A DNA stretch of 64,000 nucleotides from JAPOXR01 sp963662395 (GTDB lineage Bacteria > Pseudomonadota > Alphaproteobacteria > Rhodobacterales > Rhodobacteraceae). A program made the position numbers and the translations under genes. Below are positions 43,274 through 52,349 of the stretch, piece by piece (the stretch's first letter is position 1; every line of letters begins with the position of its first letter). Under the pieces are notes generated by a model, which saw only the letters and a list, made by a program, of their open reading frames with translations, was not told the origin of the DNA and did not search any database. The stretch lies in assembly GCA_963662395.1 (NCBI GenBank), contig OY759511.1, positions 2,976,001 to 3,040,000 of the forward strand, written 5' to 3'.

Positions 43274-44209
43274 TTCCGGGACTCCCTTCGGGTCCGGAAA
43301 TCGCCTGCCTGCATTCGTCGCGTCCGGTGCCTTCACATACTTCCGACACAATTTGACTTGAGATGGGGCTCCGGCGACCCAGGACGGATTCCCCCCGACC
43401 CCTTCACAGGCCCCGCAGGGAATTCGCAAGAGAGCCGATCTGCTCCCACCGGACCGCTCATGGCGCACCTGACCGGTACACGAACCAGGACGGCAATGGA
43501 TCCGGCGGGCCTGACCGTGGCAGCGATGGCAGCGGTGGGCGGGCGGCGCTTCCGCGCCGTCATGGACGGGCATCACTGCCCGGGTGCACCGCCGTAGATC
43601 GGCCTGACCATCCGGCGTGTACCGGCGCCCGGGTATCTGTTGCATCCGGGGCAGCCGGCCCGGCTCTGCCCGGAGCATGGCTGACCAAGGGGCCCGGCAT
43701 TGCCTTCGGCAGCAGGACCATCGGCCCGGCCATCGACGAAGGGGCAGGCAGACGCATGTGCCCGGTGTCAGCTCCCGTGCGGCTTCGGCGCAAGGGAAAC
43801 CGTGCCGATCACGGGCGGGGACGGGGATGAGGAGAGCGAGCGGGACCGGCGGCCGCACCGCACCCTCGACAACAAGGCCGGCCGGACCGGGGACAGGTGC
43901 CAGCTGCGCAGCGGTCATGGCTCGGAGAACCCGCAATGCCCCGGAAGGCCGGCCATCGGTCCCGTCCCCGGGCGCGGCAAGAAGGCGGCGCCGGCATTGC
44001 GGGCGCCGAACCGCACGGTCCCGCAAGGGGCGGCCCGCCAGGGATCACGGGGACCCGCCCGCCAGGGCCGGCCGGTCGGCAGCCATGTCCAGGGTCAGGC
44101 ACGAGGCCAGCGGCGGGAATCCGTCTTGCATGATTGCAGCAATTCCCGCCAAGATGTGACCGGCCAGCAAAGCGGTTATTGGCAACCCTGCCCCGCCATC
44201 ACTGTTCAG
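43274..44209. other. Long stretch with no recognisable gene
   Basis: High-GC sequence with open frames on both strands, none with family motifs. Near 44190 lies CCATCACTGTTCAGAAATCC, which resembles 58790-58815 after repA; it may be part of a dispersed repeat. Confidence 0.5.
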
Positions 44210-44754
44210 AAATCCGTTAAAGTCGGCCCCGACACCGAGGAGCCGCTGGCGCCGGTGCCGGATACACTGGCGGCGGTGCAGCCGATCCGTCTGCTGAAGA
44301 TCACCGGCGCCGGTGCCAGGGCCGGAAGCCGGCCATGCCCGGCTTCCCGGCGGCGGCGTGGAAGACGGCGCCGCGCGATGCCTTCATCGGCCGGGATGCC
44401 GGGGCGCGGCAGCGGGGCCTGCAATCGGTGGTGGACAATTCGCGTCTCCTCATGCTGCCCCGGGTGCGGATCCCCGACCCGGCCTCGCACATCCCGGCGC
44501 CGGCGCGCCGGCAGCTGGTGGCGGACCGGCAGGCGCGCTACCGGACGTGCCCGGTGCCGATGGAGAGTTTCGCCCGCCTCCCGCGCTTCACCGGGGCGGC
44601 ATGCAAGGCGGCCGGATGGGTGCATGTCGGCACCACGCAGGGGCGCGGCAAGCATGACCGGACGCATGAATGCGCCAGGCCGAGGAAGGATATCCGGCTC
44701 TGTCCGCTACGGAAGGGCCGGAAGCGGGTGCCGTGCCGCCGAGGCCAATGAATT
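44210..44754 (+). pseudogene. DruA-like (DUF4338) fragment
   Basis: Readable as DUF4338 across two frames. The first gives VQPIRLLKITGAGARAG. The second gives AFIGRDAGARQRGLQSVVDN, SRLLMLPRVRIPDPASH, ARRQLVADRQARYRTCPVPM and WVHVGTTQGRGKHDRTHE. The N-terminal domain is absent here; such a piece lies at 7519. DUF4338 proteins include DruA of Druantia defence and transposon-linked relatives. It stops where IS110 copy A begins. Confidence 0.6.
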
Positions 44755-44814
44755 GCCGTTCGGGGCGGTGCCGGATGCCGACAGGACGGGCCGTCACGCC
44801 TTGGCCGAACGCAT

Positions 44815-46240
44815 GTGGACGCCCCCCATGATGCAAGCCGGATTTCAGACATCATGTGGCATGCGGTCAAGGCACTGTCACATGTCCGGCCTCTCGATGC
44901 AGCATTCATTCGCCGCTTGTCCCCATGGTGTTCGCGGATCGGATCCGGATCGCCTGCACGGGCTCGAAGCCCTTCGTTCGGCACTGGTTCTTCCGGCCCC
45001 GTCTTCAATGACCTCTTGCCCCTCATGTTGTCTGTCGTCCTCACCGCCCGGGCCGGGATCACCCGCAGATCATGCCTTCATTCAAGGCCGTATCCGCAGG
45101 GCCCGGTATTCCGTTCCCGGCAGTCACGCCGCCGCGGCCATCGCCGCCGGCGTGCGGTCATCCTCGCGGCAGGCCGACCGCGCCCGGATCATGCGCGCCA
45201 TCCTGTTCGCCAGCGCCACCGCCACCAGCTTCGGCGGCTTCCCGGCGATCATCCTCGCCAGCCGGGAATCATTCCGCGGATCGGATTGGCGCCGGTGCCC
45301 GGTCACCGCGGTGGCACCGGGCACCAGCAGCTGCCGGAGGTCCCGCTGCCGCATCCTGGTGATCCGTCCCGGAAGCTGCCGGCCGGCCGCCTGCTGCTCC
45401 CGAGGTGTCAGCCCGACAGGGCCGCGAAGTCCCGGCCACGGCGGAAGCTCGCCATCGGCGGGGCGAAGGCATGGACGGCCATGGCACATACCGGACCGAT
45501 GCCGGGAATGGTCATCAGCCTTTTCATCTCCTCCCGCTCGCGCGCCCGGATGCGGATCTGCTGCTCGAGGCCGGTGATCTGCGCGGAGAGCGAGGCGATC
45601 CGGGTGAACAGCAGCCCGGCCATCCCGGCCACCTGTTCGGGTGGTGGCTCCGGTGCTTCCGCCAGCTCCCGGCGCAGTCTTTCGACATTCGCCGTGCCCC
45701 GCGGGGAGGCGAGGCCGAATTCGGCCAGGTGGCCCCGGAGCGAGCCCCCGGCCTGCGTCCGCTGCCGGACCATGAGTGCCCGGGTCCGAAAGAGCATGGC
45801 ATCGGCCCGGGCTTCCCCGGACTTCACGGCCACGAGGGGCATGGCCCTGCGCTGCGCGGCCAGGGCGATGGCGGCGGCATCGTTCCGGTCGGCCTGTAGG
45901 CGGCCGGCGAAGGGCTTGACATGGACCGGCGGGATCAGCCTGCACTCATGGCCCATGGCGATGATCCGGCGACCCCGGTGACGGGCGCCGCCGCAGGCCT
46001 CCACACCTGCAGGCATGATGGCAGTTCGGCGAGGAAGGGGCGATGCCTGCCGCACGGCAGTGACCTGCGGAAGACCGGCTGGCCGTCGGCAGTTGCACCG
46101 TGAAGTCGAAGACTCCGCTTTGAAATGTCGATGCCGATGATGGCAGCCTGTTCCATGGACGTTTCCTCCGTCGATTTCACGCGCAGCCGGTCCGGCGTTT
46201 TCCCTGGCGCATCCTGACGCCGTTCGGAGGGGGCGTCCAC
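44815..46240 (-). mobile_element. IS110/IS1111-type element, copy A
   Basis: About 1.43 kb with inverted ends GTGGACGCCCCC and GGGGGCGTCCAC. From 45001 to 46137 it matches copy B (62693-63829) with no indel and only isolated substitutions. The transposase is frameshifted. The right end cuts a cache-domain gene; the left end abuts the DUF4338 relic. Confidence 0.8.
45124..46156 (-). pseudogene. IS110-family transposase, two frameshifts (copy A)
   Basis: Starts AAIIGIDISKRSLRLHGATA with the first RuvC-like Asp. Near 46010 the frame shifts to GVEACGGARHRGRRIIAMGH, IPPVHVKPF and ADRNDAAAIALAAQ. It then reaches MKRLMTIPGIGPVCAMAVHA and RRGRDFAALSG, and stops. A second shift near 45410 leads to GPVGLTPREQQAAGRQLPG and the closing KPPKLVAVALANRMARM. 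Both shifts recur in copy B, so they predate duplication. Confidence 0.8.
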
Positions 46241-46561
46241 GCCATCGTTTACATCTATCTGTGGGTTGTGAGCGGCGGAGGCGTCACATTGTTTCACGGA
46301 TCAGAGCCTTGGCGCGAAGGCAAGCCCACAGACATGGTTAGGACAGACTCCAGGGGCGTGAAAATCGCCGAGGAGCTGATCGGCGGCGCGCGGCGCGAGG
46401 GCCATAAATTTCTGCACTACCACTACGACAACCCGGCCATCGGAGGAGACGAGGTGCTCGGTTCCCCGAAGTTCGGCTACGCGGTGAGCTTCCCGGTGGC
46501 CAACTCCGATCGGAGGGCCGTAGTCGGCTCCGGAATCTACATTGAGGCCGACGGAGAGTGA
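46241..46561 (+). pseudogene. Cache-domain protein, 5' end removed by IS110 copy A
   Basis: The frame runs out of the IS end as VYIYLWVVSGGGVTLFHGSE, then MVRTDSRGVKIAEELIGGAR, FLHYHYDNPAIGGDEVLGSP and GYAVSFPVANSDRRAVVGSG, ending GIYIEADGE. This is the C-terminal half of a single Cache sensory domain, an extracytoplasmic small-molecule sensor. The signal peptide and first half are gone. An ATG at 46268 could start translation, but the product would lack a working sensor fold. Confidence 0.6.
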
Positions 46562-46825
46562 CTCTCGGATTTGATTGCATGACAACGCCGCACGGCAGCT
46601 ATGCCGGTAGGATCATGAATAGGCCGAGCGCTGCTGCGGTGCGTGGACCGAGCGGTTGGCCGTCCGCTCTAGAATTCATGGATTGACCTGCTCTGGCCTT
46701 GAGACAGTGGGTTTTGCCCAGGGCCGAAACAGCGCTCGAGCACAGGGCGCACATCAAGGAGGGCAGGTCATGATTGAATATAGCGCATATCCGGGTCTGG
46801 ATTTCCACATGGACACGAAAGCGGC
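46562..46825. other. No gene seen
   Basis: 264 bp between the cache fragment and the IS427 fragment. No supported feature. Confidence 0.5.
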
Positions 46826-47004
46826 TTCGGCCGCGCTGCCGGGCAGCATGTGTCCGGCTCGCGTCCGCACGGCGTCGGTCAGCGCCGTCCTGTCCACATT
46901 CATCCAACTGCCTGCTCGACTTGCCTGTGCAGCCGTTCTGGCAAACGTTGAGGCAAATAACAGCATCGAACCGCGCAAATGGCTGGGCCTATGTCAACAG
47001 GCCC
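46826..47004 (-). mobile_element. IS427-type left-end fragment
   Basis: Read leftward it begins GGGCCTGTTGAC, then after about 100 bp the OrfA start MNVDRTALTDAVRTRAGHML, which matches MNEDRTVLTDAMWARTRPML of the intact element at 9290. It ends after about 27 codons. A truncated, diverged copy. Confidence 0.65.
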
Positions 47005-47481
47005 AGGTAAACGCTGCCAGGGAATCACATTGTTGGATTTGATTGGCAGTGTCTCAGTTTGCTCCGGCCGGTCTTTCATTTGCTTGAGTTTTGGCGGTGG
47101 TTCCAATCGGCACGCTGGCCGGTGCGGACCGCGCTTATCCGCAGCCGCTGACGGGGACTGCGCACTCTGGGAAGAAGTCTCCGAAAGGCAAAAGCACCGG
47201 GAGTGCCCTTTTGTGTTCACGCGCACAGGCACAGTAGCCGCGCTTCCACACCGCAAGTTTCGGCAGCTGTTAAGGGTTTGTTTGCAGTGGCTTGCCAGTC
47301 GCGCGATCCTCAATATTTGTGAGGTTGTTTGTGCCGTTCATCCACTCAGTGCAAGAACGGTCCGCACACCGGTCTGGATCGTGCTGTATTGGTCTATGAA
47401 AACCAACTTGCCGATGCCCGGAGACCCGGACTCTCTTGTGGACGGGGCATTCACCGCGGCAACGGGAAGTGTCTTCTCGCA
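47005..47481. other. No recognisable gene
   Basis: 477 bp. A plus-strand patch (ECPFVFTRTGTV) faintly recalls tyrosine-recombinase text, but too little is readable to call. Confidence 0.4.
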
Positions 47482-48477
47482 TCAGCCATCACACTTCCAG
47501 ACTGTCCGGAAAAGGCGTAGGAAATTCTTGCCAAGAAACTTCAGCACATCGGCATCCCGCCAGCCCCGCCGCAACAGCGCCTCGGTCAATTGGCCGATGT
47601 TTCGCGCATCTCCCCAGGGCCAGGTCCACGGCGGCGGCGGCAAAGTGCCGGGGCTGAACACCTTCTCCGCCAGCATGCGGGCGTAGCGGGCCGGCGGAAT
47701 CTGCTCACCCGGCAGGAATGAAAAGTCCAGGCCGAGGCCTACGTGGTCTATGCCGGCGGTTTCGACCATGTGGTCCACATGGGCCAGATAGTCCTCGCAC
47801 GTGGGCGACGCAGTTCCTGCCTTGATGAAAGCAGGATGCCCGTTGATCCCGATGACACCGCCGGTCTCGGCGCAGCGGCGGATCTGTTCCGCCGTGATGT
47901 TTCTTGGATGCTCGTATAGGGCGGCCGCATTCGAATGAGTGAAGGCAACGGGAGCCGCTGACAGCTCCATCGCCTCAAACGTTGCGCGCCGGCCGGTGTG
48001 GGAGAGGTCGAGCAGCATGCCCGTTCGGTTCATTTCGGTCACAAGCTGCCGGCCGAAATTCGTCAGGCCGCCGTTTCTTGGCTCCATACAGCCATCCGCA
48101 GCCGCCTCGGCCCGGTTGTAGGCCAGATTCATGGAGCGAACCCCGAGACGGTGATAGATTTCGACCATATCCAGCCGCTGGTCGAGGGCCGCGCTGCTCT
48201 GAAACGCGAGCACAATGGCGAAGCGGCCTGCTCTTTTTGCCGCCAGAATGTCGTCCGCAGTGCGGCCCAGCACTAGGTCTTCTCTGTCGCGGATTTGGCG
48301 GCATAGGGATCCGATCAGGTCAAGGGTGGAAGCGCGGCTGTCATAGTGCAGGGCGACGGTTGCCAGCGCGCAGGTGGCGCCCCCTTCGGTCCATAAATCC
48401 GCATTGGCGCCGTCACGAAGGATGGGGGCGCATGCGTCGATGACGACGGCGGAACGATGAAGGGCAGCCGCGTTCAT
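47482..48477 (-). CDS. M19 membrane dipeptidase-like protein lacking several metal ligands
   Basis: 331 residues from the ATG at 48477, overlapping the ATPase stop (ATGA). Renal dipeptidase fold: MNRTGMLLDLSHTGRRATFE and PVAFTHSNAAAL keep the two distal His ligands, and DHVGLGLDFSFL keeps the active-site Asp. The N-terminal HxD pair (DGHNDL in the family) reads VVIDACAPIL here, and the bridging Glu of EGGH falls in VLAFQSSAAL. A binuclear zinc site is therefore unlikely in the classic form. It ends a dipeptide importer operon and may process the imported compound. Confidence 0.82.
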   Translation of the reverse strand: MNAAALHRSAVVIDACAPILRDGANADLWTEGGATCALATVALHYDSRASTLDLIGSLCRQIRDREDLVLGRTADDILAAKRAGRFAIVLAFQSSAALDQRLDMVEIYHRLGVRSMNLAYNRAEAAADGCMEPRNGGLTNFGRQLVTEMNRTGMLLDLSHTGRRATFEAMELSAAPVAFTHSNAAALYEHPRNITAEQIRRCAETGGVIGINGHPAFIKAGTASPTCEDYLAHVDHMVETAGIDHVGLGLDFSFLPGEQIPPARYARMLAEKVFSPGTLPPPPWTWPWGDARNIGQLTEALLRRGWRDADVLKFLGKNFLRLFRTVWKCDG

Positions 48478-49454
48478 TGCGCGCCAGTCGATTCGACCAG
48501 ATGACAGGCAACCTTGCGGGTGCTCCCGACAGGACGCAAGGTCGGCGAGACCCGCCGGCAGCGGTCCACCGCCATCGGACACCTGGGATGGAACGCGCAT
48601 CCGGGCGGCGGGTTGGACGGCGACGGCACATCGCCACCGAGCGCCGCGCGGTCCTGCCGGGTCGCCGGCTCTTGCGAAGGCACTGCTGCGAGCAGGGCCC
48701 GGGTATAGGGGTGCTGCGGCGACCCAAACAGTTCATGCGTCGTCCCGATTTCCACCAGTTTGCCCAGATACATGACTGCGACACGGTGACTGATGTGCTC
48801 AACGACGGCCAGGTCGTGGGATATCAGGAGATAGGCCAGACCAAGATCATCCTGGAGATCAATCATCAAATTGAGCACCTGCGCCTGAACGGAAACGTCC
48901 AATGCCGATACCGGCTCGTCGGCGACAATGAGATCCGGCTCCAGGGCGAGCGCCCTGGCGATGCCGAGACGCTGGCGCTGGCCGCCGGAGAACTCGTGGG
49001 GGAAGTTCGCCATGCGTTCGGGGCGCAATCCGACTCGCTCCATAAGCTCGGCTGTCCGCCGCCGCTTCTCGGCTCCGCGGGCAAGGCCATAGTTCTCAAA
49101 GGGTTCGCCAATAATAGAGCCCGCGGTCATGCGGGGATTGAGTGACGAGTACGGATCCTGGAACACGAACTGGAGTCGGCGCCGCAGCGGGTGCAGTTCG
49201 CGCGGAGACAGGCGTGAGATGTCGCGGCGATCGATCCGGATGGTTCCAGCAGTCGGTGTTTCCAGCCGCAGGATCAGGCGGCCCACCGTGGTCTTGCCGC
49301 AGCCGCTTTCGCCGACCAGGCCCAGAGTCTCGCCCCGGTCAATGGTGAAACTCACGCCATCCACTGCCTTGACGGGATTCTGTGGGCGCCCCAGCCAGGG
49401 CTGGCCGGATGTGAAATGTTTCTTGAGCTCGTCCACCGAGAGCAATTCGTTCAT
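48474..49454 (-). CDS. Oligopeptide/dipeptide ABC ATPase (DppF type)
   Basis: 326 residues. Walker A GESGCGKTT, FVFQDPYSSLNPRMT, signature FSGGQRQRLGIARAL, Walker B LIVADEPVSALD and the C-terminal PPGCAFHPRCP with clustered Cys, as in DppF/OppF. The ATG overlaps the previous stop (ATGA). Confidence 0.94.
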   Translation of the reverse strand: MNELLSVDELKKHFTSGQPWLGRPQNPVKAVDGVSFTIDRGETLGLVGESGCGKTTVGRLILRLETPTAGTIRIDRRDISRLSPRELHPLRRRLQFVFQDPYSSLNPRMTAGSIIGEPFENYGLARGAEKRRRTAELMERVGLRPERMANFPHEFSGGQRQRLGIARALALEPDLIVADEPVSALDVSVQAQVLNLMIDLQDDLGLAYLLISHDLAVVEHISHRVAVMYLGKLVEIGTTHELFGSPQHPYTRALLAAVPSQEPATRQDRAALGGDVPSPSNPPPGCAFHPRCPMAVDRCRRVSPTLRPVGSTRKVACHLVESTGAQ

Positions 49455-50449
49455 GATGCCAGCACCCGGTCTACTTCCCAACAAGCGACAGAATGCCCCT
49501 TCCCTCGATCCTGCATAACAGGTGTCGCGGAGCGCGAACGCTCGGTGGCGAAAGCACATCGCGGCGCAAAGGCGCATCCAACGATTTCCTCGGCCAGCGA
49601 GGGCACGATCCCGGGAACTTCCTTGAGGCGGGAGCGCTGCCGGTTCGTCCGCTTCGAACTTCCAAGGCGGGGGATCGAGTCCATGAGGCCGCGGGTATAG
49701 GGATGCATTGGCCGGGCGAAGATTTCCTTCACCGGGGCCTCTTCGACCTTTCGGCCCGCATACATGACCATCACGCGGTCGGCCATATCCGCCACCACTC
49801 CGAAATTGTGTGTGATCAAGATGATGGCAGTTCCCAAATCCTTCTTCAGGCTGCTCATAAGCTCAAGGATCTGGGCCTGAACCGTGACATCGAGCGCGGT
49901 CGTCGGCTCGTCGGCGATCAGGACCTTGGGATTGCAGCACAATGCCATCGCGATCATGACCCGCTGGCGCATGCCGCCGGAGAACTGGTGTGGATATTCG
50001 CCGGCGCGGCGGCGCGGGTCGGGGATGCGCACAACTTCCAGCATCTCCAAAGCCCTTGCTGCCGCCCGTCTCCGCCGAAGTCCTTGGTGGATGCGGACGG
50101 TCTCTGCGATCTGGTCGCCCACGGTCATCACCGGATTTAACGAGGTCATGGGCTCCTGGAAAACCATGGCAACGGCTTCCCCGCGAATGCGCCGCATGTC
50201 CCTTTCGGGCAGCGATACGAGATTGCGATCTTCCAGCATGATCGATCCGCGGACAATCTGGCCCTGACGGGGTGGAATCAGGCCCATGATGGAGAGGCCG
50301 GTCACGCTTTTGCCGCAGCCGGATTCGCCGACGATGCCTAAGGTCTCTCCTGGTCCGAGATCGAAAGTGACATCCTCCACGGCCCGAACCACACCATCGG
50401 CTGTATGGAATCGGGTCGTCAGACCCTGGACCGACAGAACTGGCGTCAT
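49451..50449 (-). CDS. Oligopeptide/dipeptide ABC ATPase (DppD type)
   Basis: 332 residues. Walker A GESGCGKS, MVFQEPMTSLNPVMTV, signature FSGGMRQRVMIAMAL, Walker B VLIADEPTTALD, switch ILITHNFGVVADMAD, and the C-terminal Cys block GCAFAPRCAFA. It directly follows the permease gene with no gap. Confidence 0.94.
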   Translation of the reverse strand: MTPVLSVQGLTTRFHTADGVVRAVEDVTFDLGPGETLGIVGESGCGKSVTGLSIMGLIPPRQGQIVRGSIMLEDRNLVSLPERDMRRIRGEAVAMVFQEPMTSLNPVMTVGDQIAETVRIHQGLRRRRAAARALEMLEVVRIPDPRRRAGEYPHQFSGGMRQRVMIAMALCCNPKVLIADEPTTALDVTVQAQILELMSSLKKDLGTAIILITHNFGVVADMADRVMVMYAGRKVEEAPVKEIFARPMHPYTRGLMDSIPRLGSSKRTNRQRSRLKEVPGIVPSLAEEIVGCAFAPRCAFATERSRSATPVMQDRGKGHSVACWEVDRVLAS

Positions 50450-51322
50450 TCAAATGCTCCGGGCAATCCGCGGGTCGATCATGTCTCTGAGACCGTCGCC
50501 GACAAGATTGATGGAGAGGATCAGCAATGCCAGGCAGGTGCCGGGAAAGAAGATGATCCAGGGCGCGAGCTGGAAGTAGCTGCGGCCCTCGGCGATGGTG
50601 CCGCCCCAGCTCGGAATTTCCGGAGGGGTTCCGGCGCCCAGAAAACTCAATGCCGACTCGATGATGATGGCGGCGGCGCAAATGAAGGTGGCCTGAACCA
50701 TCAGCGGCGCGATTGTGTTGGGAAGAATGTGGCGAAAGATGATTTTCGGAGTGCGTGATCCCACAGTCACCGCGGCGTCCACGTAGGGCTGCTCCCGGAT
50801 GGTCAGCACCACGCCTCGAACCAGGCGCACGACGCGCGGAACCTCCGCAACGGTGACTGCGATGATGACGTTTTGAATGGTGGCGTGTGTCAGGGACACG
50901 AGCGCAATGGCAAGGAGAATGTGGGGAATGGCAAGCAGACCGTCCATGACCCGCATCACCACCATGTCGATACTGCGGACGTAGCCGGACACCAGTCCAA
51001 TGGTAAGGCCGATGACTGTGCTCAATGCGGCAACGGTCAAACCCACGATCAAGGACACACGGCCCCCATGGACCGTGCGGTTCAGAACACTGCGGCCGAA
51101 CTGGTCAGTGCCGAACCAGTGATCCGCGCCTGGCGACTGCAGACGGTCAATGGGATTGAACTTTATTGGATCGCCGACAATCCACGGCGCGAGCAACGAT
51201 GCGACGGTCAGGAATAGCAGGATCGCCGCGCCGACAAAAATAGGAAAATGGCGGCGCAGGAGGTAGCGAAATCGGCGCCAGCGGCGTCGCTGAGACATTT
51301 CGGGCATCTCTGCAACGGCCAT
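50450..51322 (-). CDS. Dipeptide-type ABC permease (DppC)
   Basis: 290 residues from the ATG at 51322. N-terminal basic segment, then FVGAAILLFLTVASLLAPWI, HWFGTDQFGRSVLNRTVHGG (the FGTDxxGRD-like loop), the EAA loop SRTPKIIFRHILPNT and SALSFLGAGTPPEIPSWGG. Typical DppC. A frame open farther upstream overlaps dppB and is not used. Confidence 0.93.
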   Translation of the reverse strand: MAVAEMPEMSQRRRWRRFRYLLRRHFPIFVGAAILLFLTVASLLAPWIVGDPIKFNPIDRLQSPGADHWFGTDQFGRSVLNRTVHGGRVSLIVGLTVAALSTVIGLTIGLVSGYVRSIDMVVMRVMDGLLAIPHILLAIALVSLTHATIQNVIIAVTVAEVPRVVRLVRGVVLTIREQPYVDAAVTVGSRTPKIIFRHILPNTIAPLMVQATFICAAAIIIESALSFLGAGTPPEIPSWGGTIAEGRSYFQLAPWIIFFPGTCLALLILSINLVGDGLRDMIDPRIARSI

Positions 51323-51324
51323 CT

Positions 51325-52269
51325 TCAGTACCGAATGCGCGGATCGAGAAGGCAGTAAGCCACGTCGATCAATACGTTGATCACCACATATACGCCCGAG
51401 AACAGCATGATCATCGCCTGAATGACCGGGTAGTCGCGGTTGAGAATGGCATCCACAACCATGCGGCCCAGGCCTGGAATGTTGAAAACGGTCTCCGTGA
51501 CAACGACACCGCTGATGACAAGCGCGAAGCCGATGCCGACGACGGTCACTATAGGCACAGCGGCGTTGCGCAGCGCATGAACCATGAGCAGCCGGCCGGT
51601 GCCGACTCCCTTGGCCCGGGCTGTGCGAATGAAATCCTCCGAAAGGATTTCCAGAATGCTCGCCCGTGTGATGCGCGCGATCAGCGCGATGTAAACCATT
51701 CCCAGCGCCAGGCTTGGCAGGACGAGGCTGTGGAGAGCCAGCCACAGGCCCGCCTGCTCCAGACTCTTGTAGCCTTGGACCGGGAACCAGCCGAGGACGA
51801 TCGAGAACACATATATCAGCGCATAACCCACAACGAAGATCGGGACTGAGAAGCCGAATACGCCCAGAGCCATCACACAGCGGTCGACCAGCGTTCCCGC
51901 TTTCCATGCCGCCAATATGCCAATGGGGATCGCGGTCACAATTGCGATGACCATCGTCATGACGGTCAGCAGCAGGGTGGGTTCCAGCCGTTGGCCGATA
52001 AGCTGAGCCACCGGCAGGTTGGAGTAGAGTGAAGTTCCGAGGTCGCCCCGCACCAAACTCCAGACCCAAAGGCCGAATTGCTCGTAGAGCGGCCGGTCGA
52101 GGCCCAACCGCTTTCGGATACTCTCAATGTCTTGCAGCGTCGCCTGGTCGCCCGCCATGACCGCCGCCGGATCGCCGGGCGTCAAGTGCAGGAGCAGGAA
52201 TACGATGAACGCCACCATGCCCATGACCGGAAAGGCCGCTGCAAGGCGTCTGACAACCTGAATCAGCAT
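51325..52269 (-). CDS. Dipeptide-type ABC permease (DppB)
   Basis: 314 residues, six membrane segments. LLHLTPGDPAAVMAGDQAT, LGLDRPLYEQFGLWVWSLV, the EAA loop ARAKGVGTGRLLMVHALRNA and VVVTETVFNIPGLGRMVVDA are standard DppB blocks. Pairs with the next permease. Confidence 0.94.
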   Translation of the reverse strand: MLIQVVRRLAAAFPVMGMVAFIVFLLLHLTPGDPAAVMAGDQATLQDIESIRKRLGLDRPLYEQFGLWVWSLVRGDLGTSLYSNLPVAQLIGQRLEPTLLLTVMTMVIAIVTAIPIGILAAWKAGTLVDRCVMALGVFGFSVPIFVVGYALIYVFSIVLGWFPVQGYKSLEQAGLWLALHSLVLPSLALGMVYIALIARITRASILEILSEDFIRTARAKGVGTGRLLMVHALRNAAVPIVTVVGIGFALVISGVVVTETVFNIPGLGRMVVDAILNRDYPVIQAMIMLFSGVYVVINVLIDVAYCLLDPRIRY

Positions 52270-52349
52270 GGGATTGATGGCATCCGTCGTCCGGCGCCTT
52301 CAGATACGCGTCATTCCGGGTAGGCGCGCATCCGGCGGGCCTGCCGCAG

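Noticed and set aside
47160..47330. Possible tyrosine recombinase remnant
   Set aside because: Only a short phrase looks similar; no catalytic residues can be placed.
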